Positions 25,181-33,599 are shown, counted from the stretch's first letter. The stretch is 64,000 nucleotides of DNA from CAXNKH01 sp049296795 (GCA_049296795.1 JBAQTC010000009.1:62001-126000), one strand, 5' to 3'. Numbers and translations: made by a program. The notes: generated by a model from the sequence alone, not told the origin.

Positions 25181-26455
25181 TTACATCTTACAAATACTGT
25201 CCGCCTTGCTCGGGGCCAGTGAGTCCAGCGCCAGATTGGACGAAGGCACGGCCTCACCAAACAGCAGGAAATCTTGCTTGTTTTTGGATTGGCCCTTGGG
25301 CTTGACGCTGAAGGGATAGGCTTCCTGCATCAGCTGGTGGTCCCACGAACGGAAGTAAGCTTTACGCGCCTTAAGGATGTCGAACTGCGCTTCCGATTCA
25401 AAGTAAGCAATCAGCTTTTCGCTGTCCGTCGATTTGGTAGCGTTCATGGCCTGGGCCATCATCTTGAGCGAGACATACTCGATCCAGGCGTGGTTCTCGG
25501 GAATGCGACCGTACTTCTTCGTAAAGTTGGCCACGAAAGCCTGTGAGCCCGGGGTTTTGAGCTCATGGTGCCAGACGGTGGGCCAGATGCCGCCCAAGTT
25601 ACCTTCGCCAGCCGCCCAGGCGTCAGCCGTGTTCAAGTTGAAGCCGGCCACCGGATAAGGCAAACCGAATTCGGCGTACTGTTTGACGAAGTTGGTCACT
25701 TGATTGCCCGCCAGGTTGGTGGCCACCAGGTCGGGGCGGGCTTGGCGGATTTTCAGCAGATAGGGGCTGAAATCGGTCACGTCGGTGGCCACCAGCTCGT
25801 CGCCGATCACTGTTGCGCCATTGGCCGTGAAAAAGCGCTTGGCCTGGCGCGACAGGTCATGGCCAAACAGGTAGTCGGCCGTCAGGGCGAAAGTTTTCTT
25901 GCCCTTAACGTGGCCCTCGCGCACCAGCGCTTCGCCCGCCGCGTTGACCATCACAGTAACCGGAATGTCCACGTGAAAAGTGTAGCGGTTGCAGTCCTTG
26001 CCGCGCAGCACGTCGGAGCGCGCACCGATGCTCATGAACAGCTTTTTATTGCGCGCGGCGACCTGCGAGATGGTTAGCGCCGAGCCGGAGTTGATCTCGC
26101 CCATCAGCACCGTGACGTTGTCGCGTTCTATCATGCGCTGCGCCTTGGTCGCGGCCGTCTGCGGATTGACCGAGTCTTCGCTGATCACATCAAGTTGACG
26201 ACCCATCACGCCGCCGGCGGCGTTGATTTCTTCGGCCGCCAGCTTGATGCCTTGGACGGCGTATTCGCCCAGCGCACCCAGAAACCCTGTCATTGGCGTC
26301 AGGTGGCCGATTTTGATTTTCTCAGCCTGCGACTGCGCCAGCAAGGGCAGACTCAGCGCCGACACCCCGGCCACCGAGACGCCGGCTTTGAGCAGCGCGC
26401 GACGTGATGCAGCCACTCCTGCTGAACTATCTTCTTTGATTTCACGGTTAGACAT
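25181..26455 (-). CDS. ABC transporter substrate-binding protein with Tat signal
   Basis: The 424-residue type-1 periplasmic binding protein of the LivK/hydrophobic amino-acid group has the mature start KIKIGHLTPMTGFLGALGEY. Its N-terminus carries a twin-arginine signal (SRRALLKAGVSVAGVSAL), so it is probably folded before export. The ligand is unknown; similar Tat-exported receptors in Burkholderiales serve aromatic acids, amides or urea-like compounds. It is the first gene of the ABC operon and divergent from mnmA. Confidence 0.92.
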   Translation of the reverse strand: MSNREIKEDSSAGVAASRRALLKAGVSVAGVSALSLPLLAQSQAEKIKIGHLTPMTGFLGALGEYAVQGIKLAAEEINAAGGVMGRQLDVISEDSVNPQTAATKAQRMIERDNVTVLMGEINSGSALTISQVAARNKKLFMSIGARSDVLRGKDCNRYTFHVDIPVTVMVNAAGEALVREGHVKGKKTFALTADYLFGHDLSRQAKRFFTANGATVIGDELVATDVTDFSPYLLKIRQARPDLVATNLAGNQVTNFVKQYAEFGLPYPVAGFNLNTADAWAAGEGNLGGIWPTVWHHELKTPGSQAFVANFTKKYGRIPENHAWIEYVSLKMMAQAMNATKSTDSEKLIAYFESEAQFDILKARKAYFRSWDHQLMQEAYPFSVKPKGQSKNKQDFLLFGEAVPSSNLALDSLAPSKADSICKM

Positions 26456-26561
26456 AGCATCTCCTGAATTTGTAAAGTGCCAAGAACATCTTAGGGTGAA
26501 ATCGCCCAGCCCCCTACTGGGTAAAACCCGAAGTCATGTCGCCAAAGAGATAATCTCCTTT

Positions 26562-27722
26562 ATGAGAAATACGACAAGCCAGCAACGGGTGGTGGTGGGT
26601 TTGAGCGGAGGCGTTGACTCCGCCGTGACCGCTTACCTGCTCAAACAACAGGGCTACCAGGTGGTCGGCATTTTCATGAAGAACTGGGAAGATGATGACG
26701 ACAGCGAATACTGCTCGTCCAACATCGACTTCGTGGACGCCGCCGCCGTGGCCGATGTAATTGGCATCGAGATCGAGCACGTCAACTTCGCCGCCGACTA
26801 CAAAGACCGCGTCTTTGCCGAATTCCTGCGCGAGTACCAGGCGGGCCGCACGCCCAACCCAGACATCCTGTGCAACGCGGAGATCAAGTTCAAGGCTTTT
26901 CTCGACCACGCCCTGCGCTTGGGTGCCGAAAAGATCGCCACCGGGCATTACGCCCGTATCCGCTGCGTTGCAGCAGACACGGGCCTGCCCTTGGGGCAAG
27001 ATGGAACATCGCACGCGACCGCGCGCGATGGCGCCCGGGTGCGCTACGAGCTGCTTAAAGGCCTTGATCCATCTAAAGATCAGAGCTATTTTTTGCACCG
27101 CCTGAACCAGGCTCAGCTTTCCAAAACCCTGTTCCCGATTGGTGAGTTGCACAAGACTGAAGTGCGCCGCATTGCCGCTGAAATCGGCCTGCCCAATGCG
27201 AAGAAGAAAGATTCCACCGGCATCTGCTTTATCGGCGAGCGGCCTTTTCGCGAGTTTCTAAACCGCTACATCGCCAAAGAACCAGGGCCGATGAAGGACG
27301 AAAAAGGCCGGGTGCTGGGACAGCACGTCGGCTTGAGTTTTTACACCCTGGGTCAGCGCCAGGGACTCGGTATTGGTGGGGTTAAATTGGGGGACCCGCT
27401 ACCCTGGTTCGTCGCCCGCAAGGACATGGCAGCCAACACGCTGTGGGTGGTGCAGGGCCATGAACATCCTTGGCTACAGTCCCATCAACTGTATGCTCAG
27501 GATGCCAGCTGGGTTGCAGGCGTTGCACCCGCAGCAGGTAAATTCGCTGCCAAAACCCGTTATCGTCAGGCCGATGCCCCGTGCCAGCTCGGCTCTGTTA
27601 CACCGGACAGCTTTAATTTGAATTTTTCCCAAGCCCAGTGGGCCGTCACGCCCGGTCAGTCTGCCGTTTTGTACGATGGCGAAGTCTGTCTGGGCGGGGG
27701 CGTCATCAAGGAGTCGCTATGA
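26562..27722 (+). CDS. mnmA: tRNA-uridine 2-sulfurtransferase MnmA
   Basis: The 386-residue enzyme thiolates U34 of Lys, Glu and Gln tRNAs at position 2 using sulfur relayed by persulfide carriers. The PP-loop SGGVDS is at residues 15-20, the catalytic nucleophile Cys104 is in DILCNAEIKF, and the persulfide Cys222 is in STGICFIGERPF. The start ATG 26562 gives MRNTTSQQRVVVGLSGG; the frame is open far upstream but lacks family sequence. A near-palindrome (AAAGAGAT / ATCTCCTTT) covers the bases just before the ATG, where no normal Shine-Dalgarno is seen. The stop overlaps the next gene's ATG as ATGA. Confidence 0.95.
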   Translation: MRNTTSQQRVVVGLSGGVDSAVTAYLLKQQGYQVVGIFMKNWEDDDDSEYCSSNIDFVDAAAVADVIGIEIEHVNFAADYKDRVFAEFLREYQAGRTPNPDILCNAEIKFKAFLDHALRLGAEKIATGHYARIRCVAADTGLPLGQDGTSHATARDGARVRYELLKGLDPSKDQSYFLHRLNQAQLSKTLFPIGELHKTEVRRIAAEIGLPNAKKKDSTGICFIGERPFREFLNRYIAKEPGPMKDEKGRVLGQHVGLSFYTLGQRQGLGIGGVKLGDPLPWFVARKDMAANTLWVVQGHEHPWLQSHQLYAQDASWVAGVAPAAGKFAAKTRYRQADAPCQLGSVTPDSFNLNFSQAQWAVTPGQSAVLYDGEVCLGGGVIKESL

Positions 27723-28153
27723 ACATCAACTGGACCGCTTTTAGCCCCGAGTCAGCTTTGACTGGCGGGCTGCTGATTGGACTTGCCACCGCCCTGTTTA
27801 TCTTGCTCAACGGCCGGATCGCCGGAATCAGCGGCATCGTCGCTGGCCTGCTCAAACCCCGCCGGGGCGATCGCGCATGGCGCATGGCCTTCATCTTGGG
27901 TTTGATCGGCGCGCCGCTGGTCTATGGTCTTTACGCAGCGCCACCCACAGCCCAAATTGATGCCAGCCTGACCGCTGTGTTGGTCGCTGGCTTGCTGGTC
28001 GGACTTGGCACCCGCTACGCTGGCGGTTGCACCAGCGGTCATGGCGTTTGCGGCTTGTCCAGACTGTCGCCACGCTCTCTGATGGCCACCTTGAGCTTCA
28101 TGGGTGCTGGTTTTGTCACCGTACTGGTGCTCAGACACCTGCTGAACCTGTAA
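27719..28153 (+). CDS. YeeE/YedE-family sulfur (thiosulfate) transport protein, first half
   Basis: The 144-residue membrane protein has about four helices and the YeeE/YedE signature GGCTSGHGVCGLSRLSPRS, with Cys104 and Cys111. In TsuA, cysteines of this kind carry thiosulfate through the membrane. It is translationally coupled to mnmA (ATGA overlap) and followed 44 bases later by the complementary half-length protein. The pair corresponds to the PmpA/PmpB arrangement of two short halves. Confidence 0.9.
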   Translation: MNINWTAFSPESALTGGLLIGLATALFILLNGRIAGISGIVAGLLKPRRGDRAWRMAFILGLIGAPLVYGLYAAPPTAQIDASLTAVLVAGLLVGLGTRYAGGCTSGHGVCGLSRLSPRSLMATLSFMGAGFVTVLVLRHLLNL

Positions 28154-28197
28154 ACACCGCCCCTATCCCTATTTTGTTCAGCAACACAAAGACCGCC

Positions 28198-28629
28198 ATG
28201 CAAATTCTCAGCGCCCTGATCGCCGGCCTTATTTTTGGGCTCGGCCTCCTTGTATCAGGCATGGCCAACCCGGCCAAAGTACTGGGTTTTCTGGACCTGG
28301 CAGGCGCTTGGGATCCGTCCCTCGCCCTGGTGATGGTCGGCGCCATCGCGGTCGGACTCATCACTTTTTCCGCCGCCAAGCGCCGCACCGTGTCCCTCTT
28401 GGGCGCCGCGATGCAGCTGCCAACCTACAAGCTCATCAACGCTAGGCTGATAGTCGGCAGCGTTGTATTTGGCGTTGGCTGGGGCATTGCAGGTTTTTGT
28501 CCGGGTCCGGCCGTCGTGGCGCTCGGCTTGGGTGAGCTCAAAGCACTGGCCTTCGTGCTCGCCATGCTGCTGGGCATGGCTTTGTTCGACTGGCTAGAAG
28601 CAGCGCCACCTAGAGTTCCCTTGTCATGA
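28198..28629 (+). CDS. YeeE/YedE-family sulfur transport protein, second half (DUF6691/PmpB-like)
   Basis: The 143-residue membrane protein starts MQILSALIAGLIFGLGLLVS and carries the motif GIAGFCPGPAVVALG with Cys101, typical of the second half of two-part YeeE/YedE transporters. It likely pairs with the upstream protein to pass thiosulfate or a related sulfur species. Its 3' end overlaps the convergent GNAT gene by 20 bases, which marks the edge of the lower-GC segment. Confidence 0.88.
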   Translation: MQILSALIAGLIFGLGLLVSGMANPAKVLGFLDLAGAWDPSLALVMVGAIAVGLITFSAAKRRTVSLLGAAMQLPTYKLINARLIVGSVVFGVGWGIAGFCPGPAVVALGLGELKALAFVLAMLLGMALFDWLEAAPPRVPLS

Positions 28630-29065
28630 AGACGCTATTAGGATCTAGTACGTAAGATTCAAATGGACCGCAAACTGAAAAGCCAAATGACTTGTAAAGC
28701 TGTCTAGCGGGATGGAAGTAAGGCTCAGACCCCGTTTCCAAACTGATCCGACGATAGCCCCGGCGGCGTCCCTCTTCGATCAAGTGGGTCAATAACTTTG
28801 TCGCAGCACCGAGACGCTGGAAGCGCTCGACGGTGCGCATGGATTTAATTTCGCCATGCGCTTGATTGATCTCCTGCAACGCACAGCATCCGGCCAGCTC
28901 GCCCTCGGACCAAATGCTCCAGAAAGTGGTCCCTGGCTTGCGCAGCTGCTCGATATCTAGTGCATGGACACTCTCCGGCGGAGACACGCTGTACATGGCT
29001 TGCAGGTGCTCTTGCAGAAGGTTGCCGATTTCAGGACCTCGCAGATCGTCCAGGCGAATTTTCAT
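28610..29065 (-). CDS. GNAT-family N-acetyltransferase (YsnE-like)
   Basis: The 151-residue protein has the acetyl-CoA-binding segment RFQRLGAATKLLTHLIEEG (Q/RxxGxG/A pattern) and C-terminal strands LYKSFGFSVCGPF. ATG 29063-29065 (MKIRLDDLRGP) is the family-like start. The substrate is unknown. It converges on the sulfur-transport gene and overlaps its end. It is the last gene of the lower-GC segment. Confidence 0.85.
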   Translation of the reverse strand: MKIRLDDLRGPEIGNLLQEHLQAMYSVSPPESVHALDIEQLRKPGTTFWSIWSEGELAGCCALQEINQAHGEIKSMRTVERFQRLGAATKLLTHLIEEGRRRGYRRISLETGSEPYFHPARQLYKSFGFSVCGPFESYVLDPNSVFMTREL

Positions 29066-29131
29066 GGCGTGATCCGGATGAGGAAACTTAAAACTTCGTG
29101 TAGCCAACAAGGTTGGTCCACTACGCCCTGC

Positions 29132-29500
29132 TCACAAAGTGTTCTCTGCGATACGCCACAAGACACCCGATGGGTCGAAGACCACAAAGTCTCGCATGCG
29201 CCACGGTTGTAGCGCTATCTCAGTGACCTTGACGCCATATTTTTTTGTTATGTGCAACTGTTGAATCTTGGCCCACCAAGCGTCGACATCTTCAACCAAC
29301 AGATGCATCATGAAATTGCTAGCGAGACCTTCGACATAGAAGTCTTGCAGTAAGAAGCTCACGTTTCCGTGATGGATGTAAGCAATCCCTTCCGAGTCTG
29401 AAGCCATGGTGAAACCAAGATCCTGGTAAAAGCGCTTGGACAATTCGAAGTCCTTGGCCGGCACGAAGGCTTTGATTTCAACAACGGATAAATTCTCCAC
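29132..29500 (-). CDS. VOC-superfamily (glyoxalase/bleomycin-resistance fold) protein
   Basis: About 122 residues from GTG 29498-29500, with the VOC pattern SKRFYQDLGFTMASDSEG and FVVFDPSGVLWRIAE. The frame extends to a TTG at 29587, inside the end of the preceding gene, but no ATG exists in between; AGAAAG lies 6 bases before the GTG. Members are dioxygenases, isomerases or antibiotic-binding proteins. Its place after dehydroshikimate dehydratase suggests a role linked to quinate/shikimate use, but this is only positional. Confidence 0.75.
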   Translation of the reverse strand: MENLSVVEIKAFVPAKDFELSKRFYQDLGFTMASDSEGIAYIHHGNVSFLLQDFYVEGLASNFMMHLLVEDVDAWWAKIQQLHITKKYGVKVTEIALQPWRMRDFVVFDPSGVLWRIAENTL

Positions 29501-29562
29501 GGTGGTGCTTTCTGATGCTGGCGTAATGCAGTCAACTGATTGTTGAAGAAATGAGAACTTGA

Positions 29563-30447
29563 TTAGCGCACGTTTGTACGCGTCCAATCGGGCAAGGGGG
29601 CCGCACGATGCAGCACATCTTCATGTAACCAGGTTGCGCTCTTGCGGGCACGCTCTGCTACCACCTCAAGGGGCAGTTGTTGGTAGTCGTCGTTGAACAC
29701 CTCAAAGCTGTAGTCAGCTTTGTAACCAATTTTGTCTAAGCGCAAAACCAAGTCGGCCAAAGCATCGCTGTGAACACCTTCACCCGGAAACACACGGAAG
29801 GTTCGCGCCGTGGTCATGCGCTCCTCAAAAGTGGGAGTTTCATTCCACATGAAGTCTGAGAGTTGGACCAGGAAAATTTTCCCAGTGTCCAAGTCTTCAA
29901 TCGCATCCAACGACGTTTTGGCGGCAAAGATATGAAATGAGTCGATGGCTATTCCCAAGTTGGGGCAGTCAGCGCGACAAACCACGTCCCAAGCGCTTGT
30001 GAACTGGTTGACAGTACGGCCCCACGACAAGGCTTCATAAGCGATTTTGATGCCAAAGGGAAGCGCCAGCATGGCCAACTTTTTCAGGTCGCGTGCAATT
30101 TGGTCCATATCATCGCTGGCGTGGCGCGAAGTGGACGAACAGGCTAACAACACTTTGCTACCGGTGGCAGCGCACATTTGCAGCATCGACTTGGCGATGT
30201 CGACTTTGTATTCATGCAAATGACCTGACAAACCTTCAAAGTCTCGCAACACCTGAAAGCCAGTGGGACGCAAACCACTTGCACGCACTGCATTCACGGC
30301 TGCCGACACCCCACCGGGGTGCGTTACCAAGTCGCGCGCCATCAACATGACTTGCGAAAAGCCTGCTTGTTTCATCGCCGCCAGCTTGGCCTCTAACGGG
30401 CCTGCCATCGTGATGGTGTCCATACCAAAACTGTTGAGCAAGTTCAT
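29563..30447 (-). CDS. 3-dehydroshikimate dehydratase-like sugar-phosphate isomerase/epimerase
   Basis: The 294-residue TIM barrel is of the AP-endonuclease-2/xylose isomerase family. Glu138 (YEALSWG), Asp169 (AIDSFH), Gln195 (VQLSDF) and Glu249 (SFEVFND) occupy the Glu-Asp-Gln-Glu metal site known for AsbF/QuiC-type dehydratases. These convert 3-dehydroshikimate to protocatechuate. In pseudomonads this domain is fused to an HPPD-like domain; here that partner is a separate gene directly upstream. The ribosome-binding site is weak. The function is strongly suggested by the partner and the dehydroquinase fragment next to it. Confidence 0.85.
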   Translation of the reverse strand: MNLLNSFGMDTITMAGPLEAKLAAMKQAGFSQVMLMARDLVTHPGGVSAAVNAVRASGLRPTGFQVLRDFEGLSGHLHEYKVDIAKSMLQMCAATGSKVLLACSSTSRHASDDMDQIARDLKKLAMLALPFGIKIAYEALSWGRTVNQFTSAWDVVCRADCPNLGIAIDSFHIFAAKTSLDAIEDLDTGKIFLVQLSDFMWNETPTFEERMTTARTFRVFPGEGVHSDALADLVLRLDKIGYKADYSFEVFNDDYQQLPLEVVAERARKSATWLHEDVLHRAAPLPDWTRTNVR

Positions 30448-30458
30448 GGCTGGATCTT

Positions 30459-31349
30459 TCAGGCTTTGGATACGTCTTGATGGACCAACTCAAACGAAAC
30501 CGAACCCAAAGCACTTCGCGTCAGTGCGCCTCGATCTTCTGGATGCAATTGAGTTGATTCGACAAACTCCACACCACGAGCTTTCAATGCCAGCACAGCA
30601 GCACCTACATTGCTGGTCCCCAGCCCAATGCGTTGCAAACATTCTGACGATTCGTCTGAGTCCATCCAAGGATCGGGGTCGACCAGTTGCCACAAGAACT
30701 GACCACACGGGCTTTTCATGAGTTTTCCCTTGGGCAAAATTCCAAAACGCTGATCATCTGGAACAAAGCTGAAATCAAACATGTGTTCGTAATAGGCTAA
30801 CCAGTCGAAACTGCGGCCGACACCGATGTACTGCACCACGCCAAAGTAATTCATGTCGGCAATGGCCCCAGGGTGTTGCTCTACGGTGGGGATGGGTTTG
30901 AAGTCGATGTCGTAAATTGAAAACTCTTGCCAACGATCGACAAAATAATACCGACTGCTGCCAGGGCCATGAATTGCCGGAATATGCAATTCCATCGCCT
31001 GTGCGTGGCTTTGCACCGTCCAAGCGCCTAACTCTAAACAGCGGGCGTGAGCTTTCAGCGCATCTCGCACGCGAAACGCCACCGCCGAGATCACGGGTTG
31101 GCCGTCTTGGCCACCACTCACACGTGCGTCATCAGGGCTGGCGTTGACCACCAAATTCATTCCACCCTGACGGTACAAGGTAATCTCGCGTGATCGATGA
31201 CGCGCTACCGGGCGAAAACCCATGTTCTCAAGTACTTGTCCCAACGCCTGGGGGCGGCTGGTGGCGTATTCGATGAATTCGATCCCTTCAATGCCCAAAC
31301 GGTTGGGTAGTTCTGGAATGGCTTCACGCTGTGTGGGTTTCAAAGTCAT
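30459..31349 (-). CDS. 4-hydroxyphenylpyruvate-dioxygenase-like protein (QuiC C-domain homologue)
   Basis: The 296-residue protein has two VOC modules, with segments GIEGIEFIEYATSRPQALG at the N-terminus and FGVVQYIGVGRSFDWLAYYE in the middle. It corresponds to the C-terminal HPPD-like half of bacterial QuiC, whose function is not settled. ATG 31349 is preceded by GGAG at good spacing. It is transcribed 11 bases before the dehydratase gene, so the two products are made together. It is shorter than true HPPD (about 350 residues), so tyrosine degradation is less likely. Confidence 0.82.
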   Translation of the reverse strand: MTLKPTQREAIPELPNRLGIEGIEFIEYATSRPQALGQVLENMGFRPVARHRSREITLYRQGGMNLVVNASPDDARVSGGQDGQPVISAVAFRVRDALKAHARCLELGAWTVQSHAQAMELHIPAIHGPGSSRYYFVDRWQEFSIYDIDFKPIPTVEQHPGAIADMNYFGVVQYIGVGRSFDWLAYYEHMFDFSFVPDDQRFGILPKGKLMKSPCGQFLWQLVDPDPWMDSDESSECLQRIGLGTSNVGAAVLALKARGVEFVESTQLHPEDRGALTRSALGSVSFELVHQDVSKA

Positions 31350-31388
31350 CGATAACTCCAAAGTAAGTGGCCCAAGAAAATCAGTAAC

Positions 31389-31853
31389 TCAACTGCGCAA
31401 TTCTTGCGCCGTGGTGCTGGGTAAATCAAAGCCTTTGTTCTGTACCCCGCGAACAAAACCAGCACCGTCAAACATATCCCCTACCAATCGACCATCTGCT
31501 GCACGCAAACCCAACAAGTAGCTGTCTACACCAAAACCACTGATTTGACCTTTGGCAATTTCTGCAAACACCGAGTGGTGCCTGAATGCTTCTCGTGCAT
31601 GGATGTTGGACATATGTACTTCAACGATGGGGCATTTCAAACATGCCAACGCATCACGAATGCCGTAGCTGTAGTGCGTCCAATCACCTGCATTGATCAT
31701 GACGGCATCTACTCCTGCTACGAAGCCTTGGTGAATACGCTCACACATCTGCGCTTCGCTGTTGGTTTGAAAGCAATCAACAACGACGCCCAACTCTTTG
31801 CCTAAGGCAATCAAGTAAGCGACGGCCCTCGGGCGTTGGCCGGCCAAAAGCAA
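31389..31853 (-). pseudogene. aroQ: 5'-truncated type II 3-dehydroquinate dehydratase
   Basis: About 150 residues match AroQ from the FQTNSEAQMCERIHQ region to the C-terminus, including EVHMSNIHAREAFRHHSV. Missing are the first 25-30 residues, which carry the LNGPNLNLLG motif and the active-site Tyr of the flexible loop. The open frame begins only 4 bases from the ssb stop codon with an arbitrary TTG, so a breakpoint fused the ssb downstream region to the inside of aroQ. The usual NPGAYTH is NAGDWTH here. The fragment is probably inactive. A housekeeping aroQ must lie elsewhere. Confidence 0.82.
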
Positions 31854-31856
31854 GGG

Positions 31857-32345
31857 TCAGAACGGAATATCGTCGTCCATGTCGTCAAAGCCGCTCGAGG
31901 GTTTGGCTGCGGCTTGACGTGGGGCAGCTCCAGCTGCAGGTGCTGGGCGCGCTGCGCCGCGGGCATAAGATCCCCCGCCTTCACCACCGTCTGACGGGCC
32001 GCCCATACCTTCGCGCTTGCCCAGCAGCTGCATTTCGGTGGCGATGATGTCAACCGTATTTTTCTCTACGCCTGCCTGGTCGGTGTATTTGCCATATTTC
32101 AGCCGGCCTTCGACATAAATTGGTTGGCCTTTTTTGACGTATTCGCCGGCGATTTCGGCCAAGCGGTCATAAAAAGTTACACGATGCCACTGGGTGTCCT
32201 CAATGCTCTCGCCGGTATTTTTGTCCTTGCGCCGGCTTGAGGTCGCAATGCTGATATTGGCGACGGCCTGGCCCGAGGGCAGGTAGCGGATTTCAGGATC
32301 ACGGCCACAGTTGCCGACCAGAATAACTTTATTCACCGATGCCAT
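31857..32345 (-). CDS. ssb: Single-stranded DNA-binding protein
   Basis: The 162-residue protein has an OB-fold N-terminal domain (MASVNKVILVGNCGRDPEIR), a glycine/alanine-rich linker and the acidic tip DDMDDDIPF that recruits repair and replication partners. It binds ssDNA as a tetramer. It lies downstream of an MFS gene on the minus strand, with uvrA divergent beyond it, a common arrangement of ssb near uvrA. Its downstream flank is the breakpoint with the truncated aroQ. Confidence 0.97.
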   Translation of the reverse strand: MASVNKVILVGNCGRDPEIRYLPSGQAVANISIATSSRRKDKNTGESIEDTQWHRVTFYDRLAEIAGEYVKKGQPIYVEGRLKYGKYTDQAGVEKNTVDIIATEMQLLGKREGMGGPSDGGEGGGSYARGAARPAPAAGAAPRQAAAKPSSGFDDMDDDIPF

Positions 32346-32378
32346 GGGGAGCTCCTAAATTGATGGATGACCCGATTA

Positions 32379-33599
32379 TCAAGCCTTTGGCGGCACCACC
32401 CGCGCCACCGGCGAATGCATGGGCCAAGCGACCAATAACCACAGAAGCATACCCGCTGCACAAGCGACAAACAGGGACTGGGGGCCGGCGTTCTTCACCA
32501 AATAACCGCCCATCAATCCACCGACAAAAAATCCCAGCGACTGCAGCGTGTTGTAAACCCCTAGCGCGGCGCCACGCGCATGGGACGGCGCCAAGCGCGA
32601 AGCCAAGCTGGGCAAGCTGGCTTCCAGCACGTTAAAGCCACAGAAAAATAAAAATAAAAGTCCGGCCAGCGCACTGATGTCAGGGCTGCCCAGCACAGCC
32701 CACAGGCCGATTTGTACCAGTCCAACCAAACCGATCGCACACAGAAACACCGCACGCAAGTAACCTCGTTTTTCCAGACGAAACAGTGTCAGCCCCATGA
32801 CAACAAACGAGGCCAGCACGGCCGGCAAATAAACCCACCAGTGCCGGTCTGCCGACAAACCGGCCTCAACCAGCATCGCTGGTAGAGCGACCCACATCGC
32901 CAATTGCACCGCATGCAGAACAAAAACGCCAAAATCGAGTCGCAGCAAGCCCGGATGGCGCAACACTTCAGACAAGCGACCGCGCGGCTGGTTTTTGTGC
33001 TCAAGCGGCTCGGCCGGCACCAACCAGATCACCACCGCCACGCCTGCCAGCGCCAAGCAGCCGGTCAGGCCGAGCAGTCCGTCCAAGCCGATGCTGCCGG
33101 CCAGCACCGGCGCAAATACCAGGGACAGGGCGAACATCAAGGCGATACTGGCACCGACCAAGGCCATGGCTTTGGTTCTGACCTCGTCGCGGGTCTGATC
33201 GGCCAACAAGGCCGTCACGGCCGCTGAAACCGCCCCAGCACCTTGCAAAGAGCGTCCCGCAATCAACCAGCCCAGGCTGGAGGCAAAAGCGGCGACAAAA
33301 CTTCCGGCAGCGAAAACCAACAGGCCAAACACGATCACGCGCTTGCGCCCCAGCCGATCCGAAGCCATGCCAAACGGGATTTGCAACAAGCCTTGCGTCA
33401 GTCCGTAAATGCCCATGGCCAGGCCAATCAGGGCCGGGTCGTCGCCGCCCGGGTACTTGGCTGCTTCGAGTGCAAAAACCGGCAGCACCAAAAATAACCC
33501 CAACATGCGCAGGGCAAAAATACTGGCCAGCGACAAACTGGCGCGCCGCTCCAGAGGCGTCATGACGCTGGACGGGCTGGCTGAGGAGGTGGAAGTCAT
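32379..33599 (-). CDS. MFS transporter (YajR-like, without the C-terminal extra domain)
   Basis: The 406-residue protein has twelve membrane segments. Motif A is present as GMASDRLGRKRVIVFG, and SLQGAGAVSAAVTALLAD with LADQTRDEVRTKAM follows YajR. E. coli YajR has an additional cytoplasmic C-terminal domain that is absent here. The substrate is unknown; drug or metabolite efflux is typical. It is divergent from uvrA (106 bases) and 33 bases upstream of ssb. Confidence 0.87.
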   Translation of the reverse strand: MTSTSSASPSSVMTPLERRASLSLASIFALRMLGLFLVLPVFALEAAKYPGGDDPALIGLAMGIYGLTQGLLQIPFGMASDRLGRKRVIVFGLLVFAAGSFVAAFASSLGWLIAGRSLQGAGAVSAAVTALLADQTRDEVRTKAMALVGASIALMFALSLVFAPVLAGSIGLDGLLGLTGCLALAGVAVVIWLVPAEPLEHKNQPRGRLSEVLRHPGLLRLDFGVFVLHAVQLAMWVALPAMLVEAGLSADRHWWVYLPAVLASFVVMGLTLFRLEKRGYLRAVFLCAIGLVGLVQIGLWAVLGSPDISALAGLLFLFFCGFNVLEASLPSLASRLAPSHARGAALGVYNTLQSLGFFVGGLMGGYLVKNAGPQSLFVACAAGMLLWLLVAWPMHSPVARVVPPKA

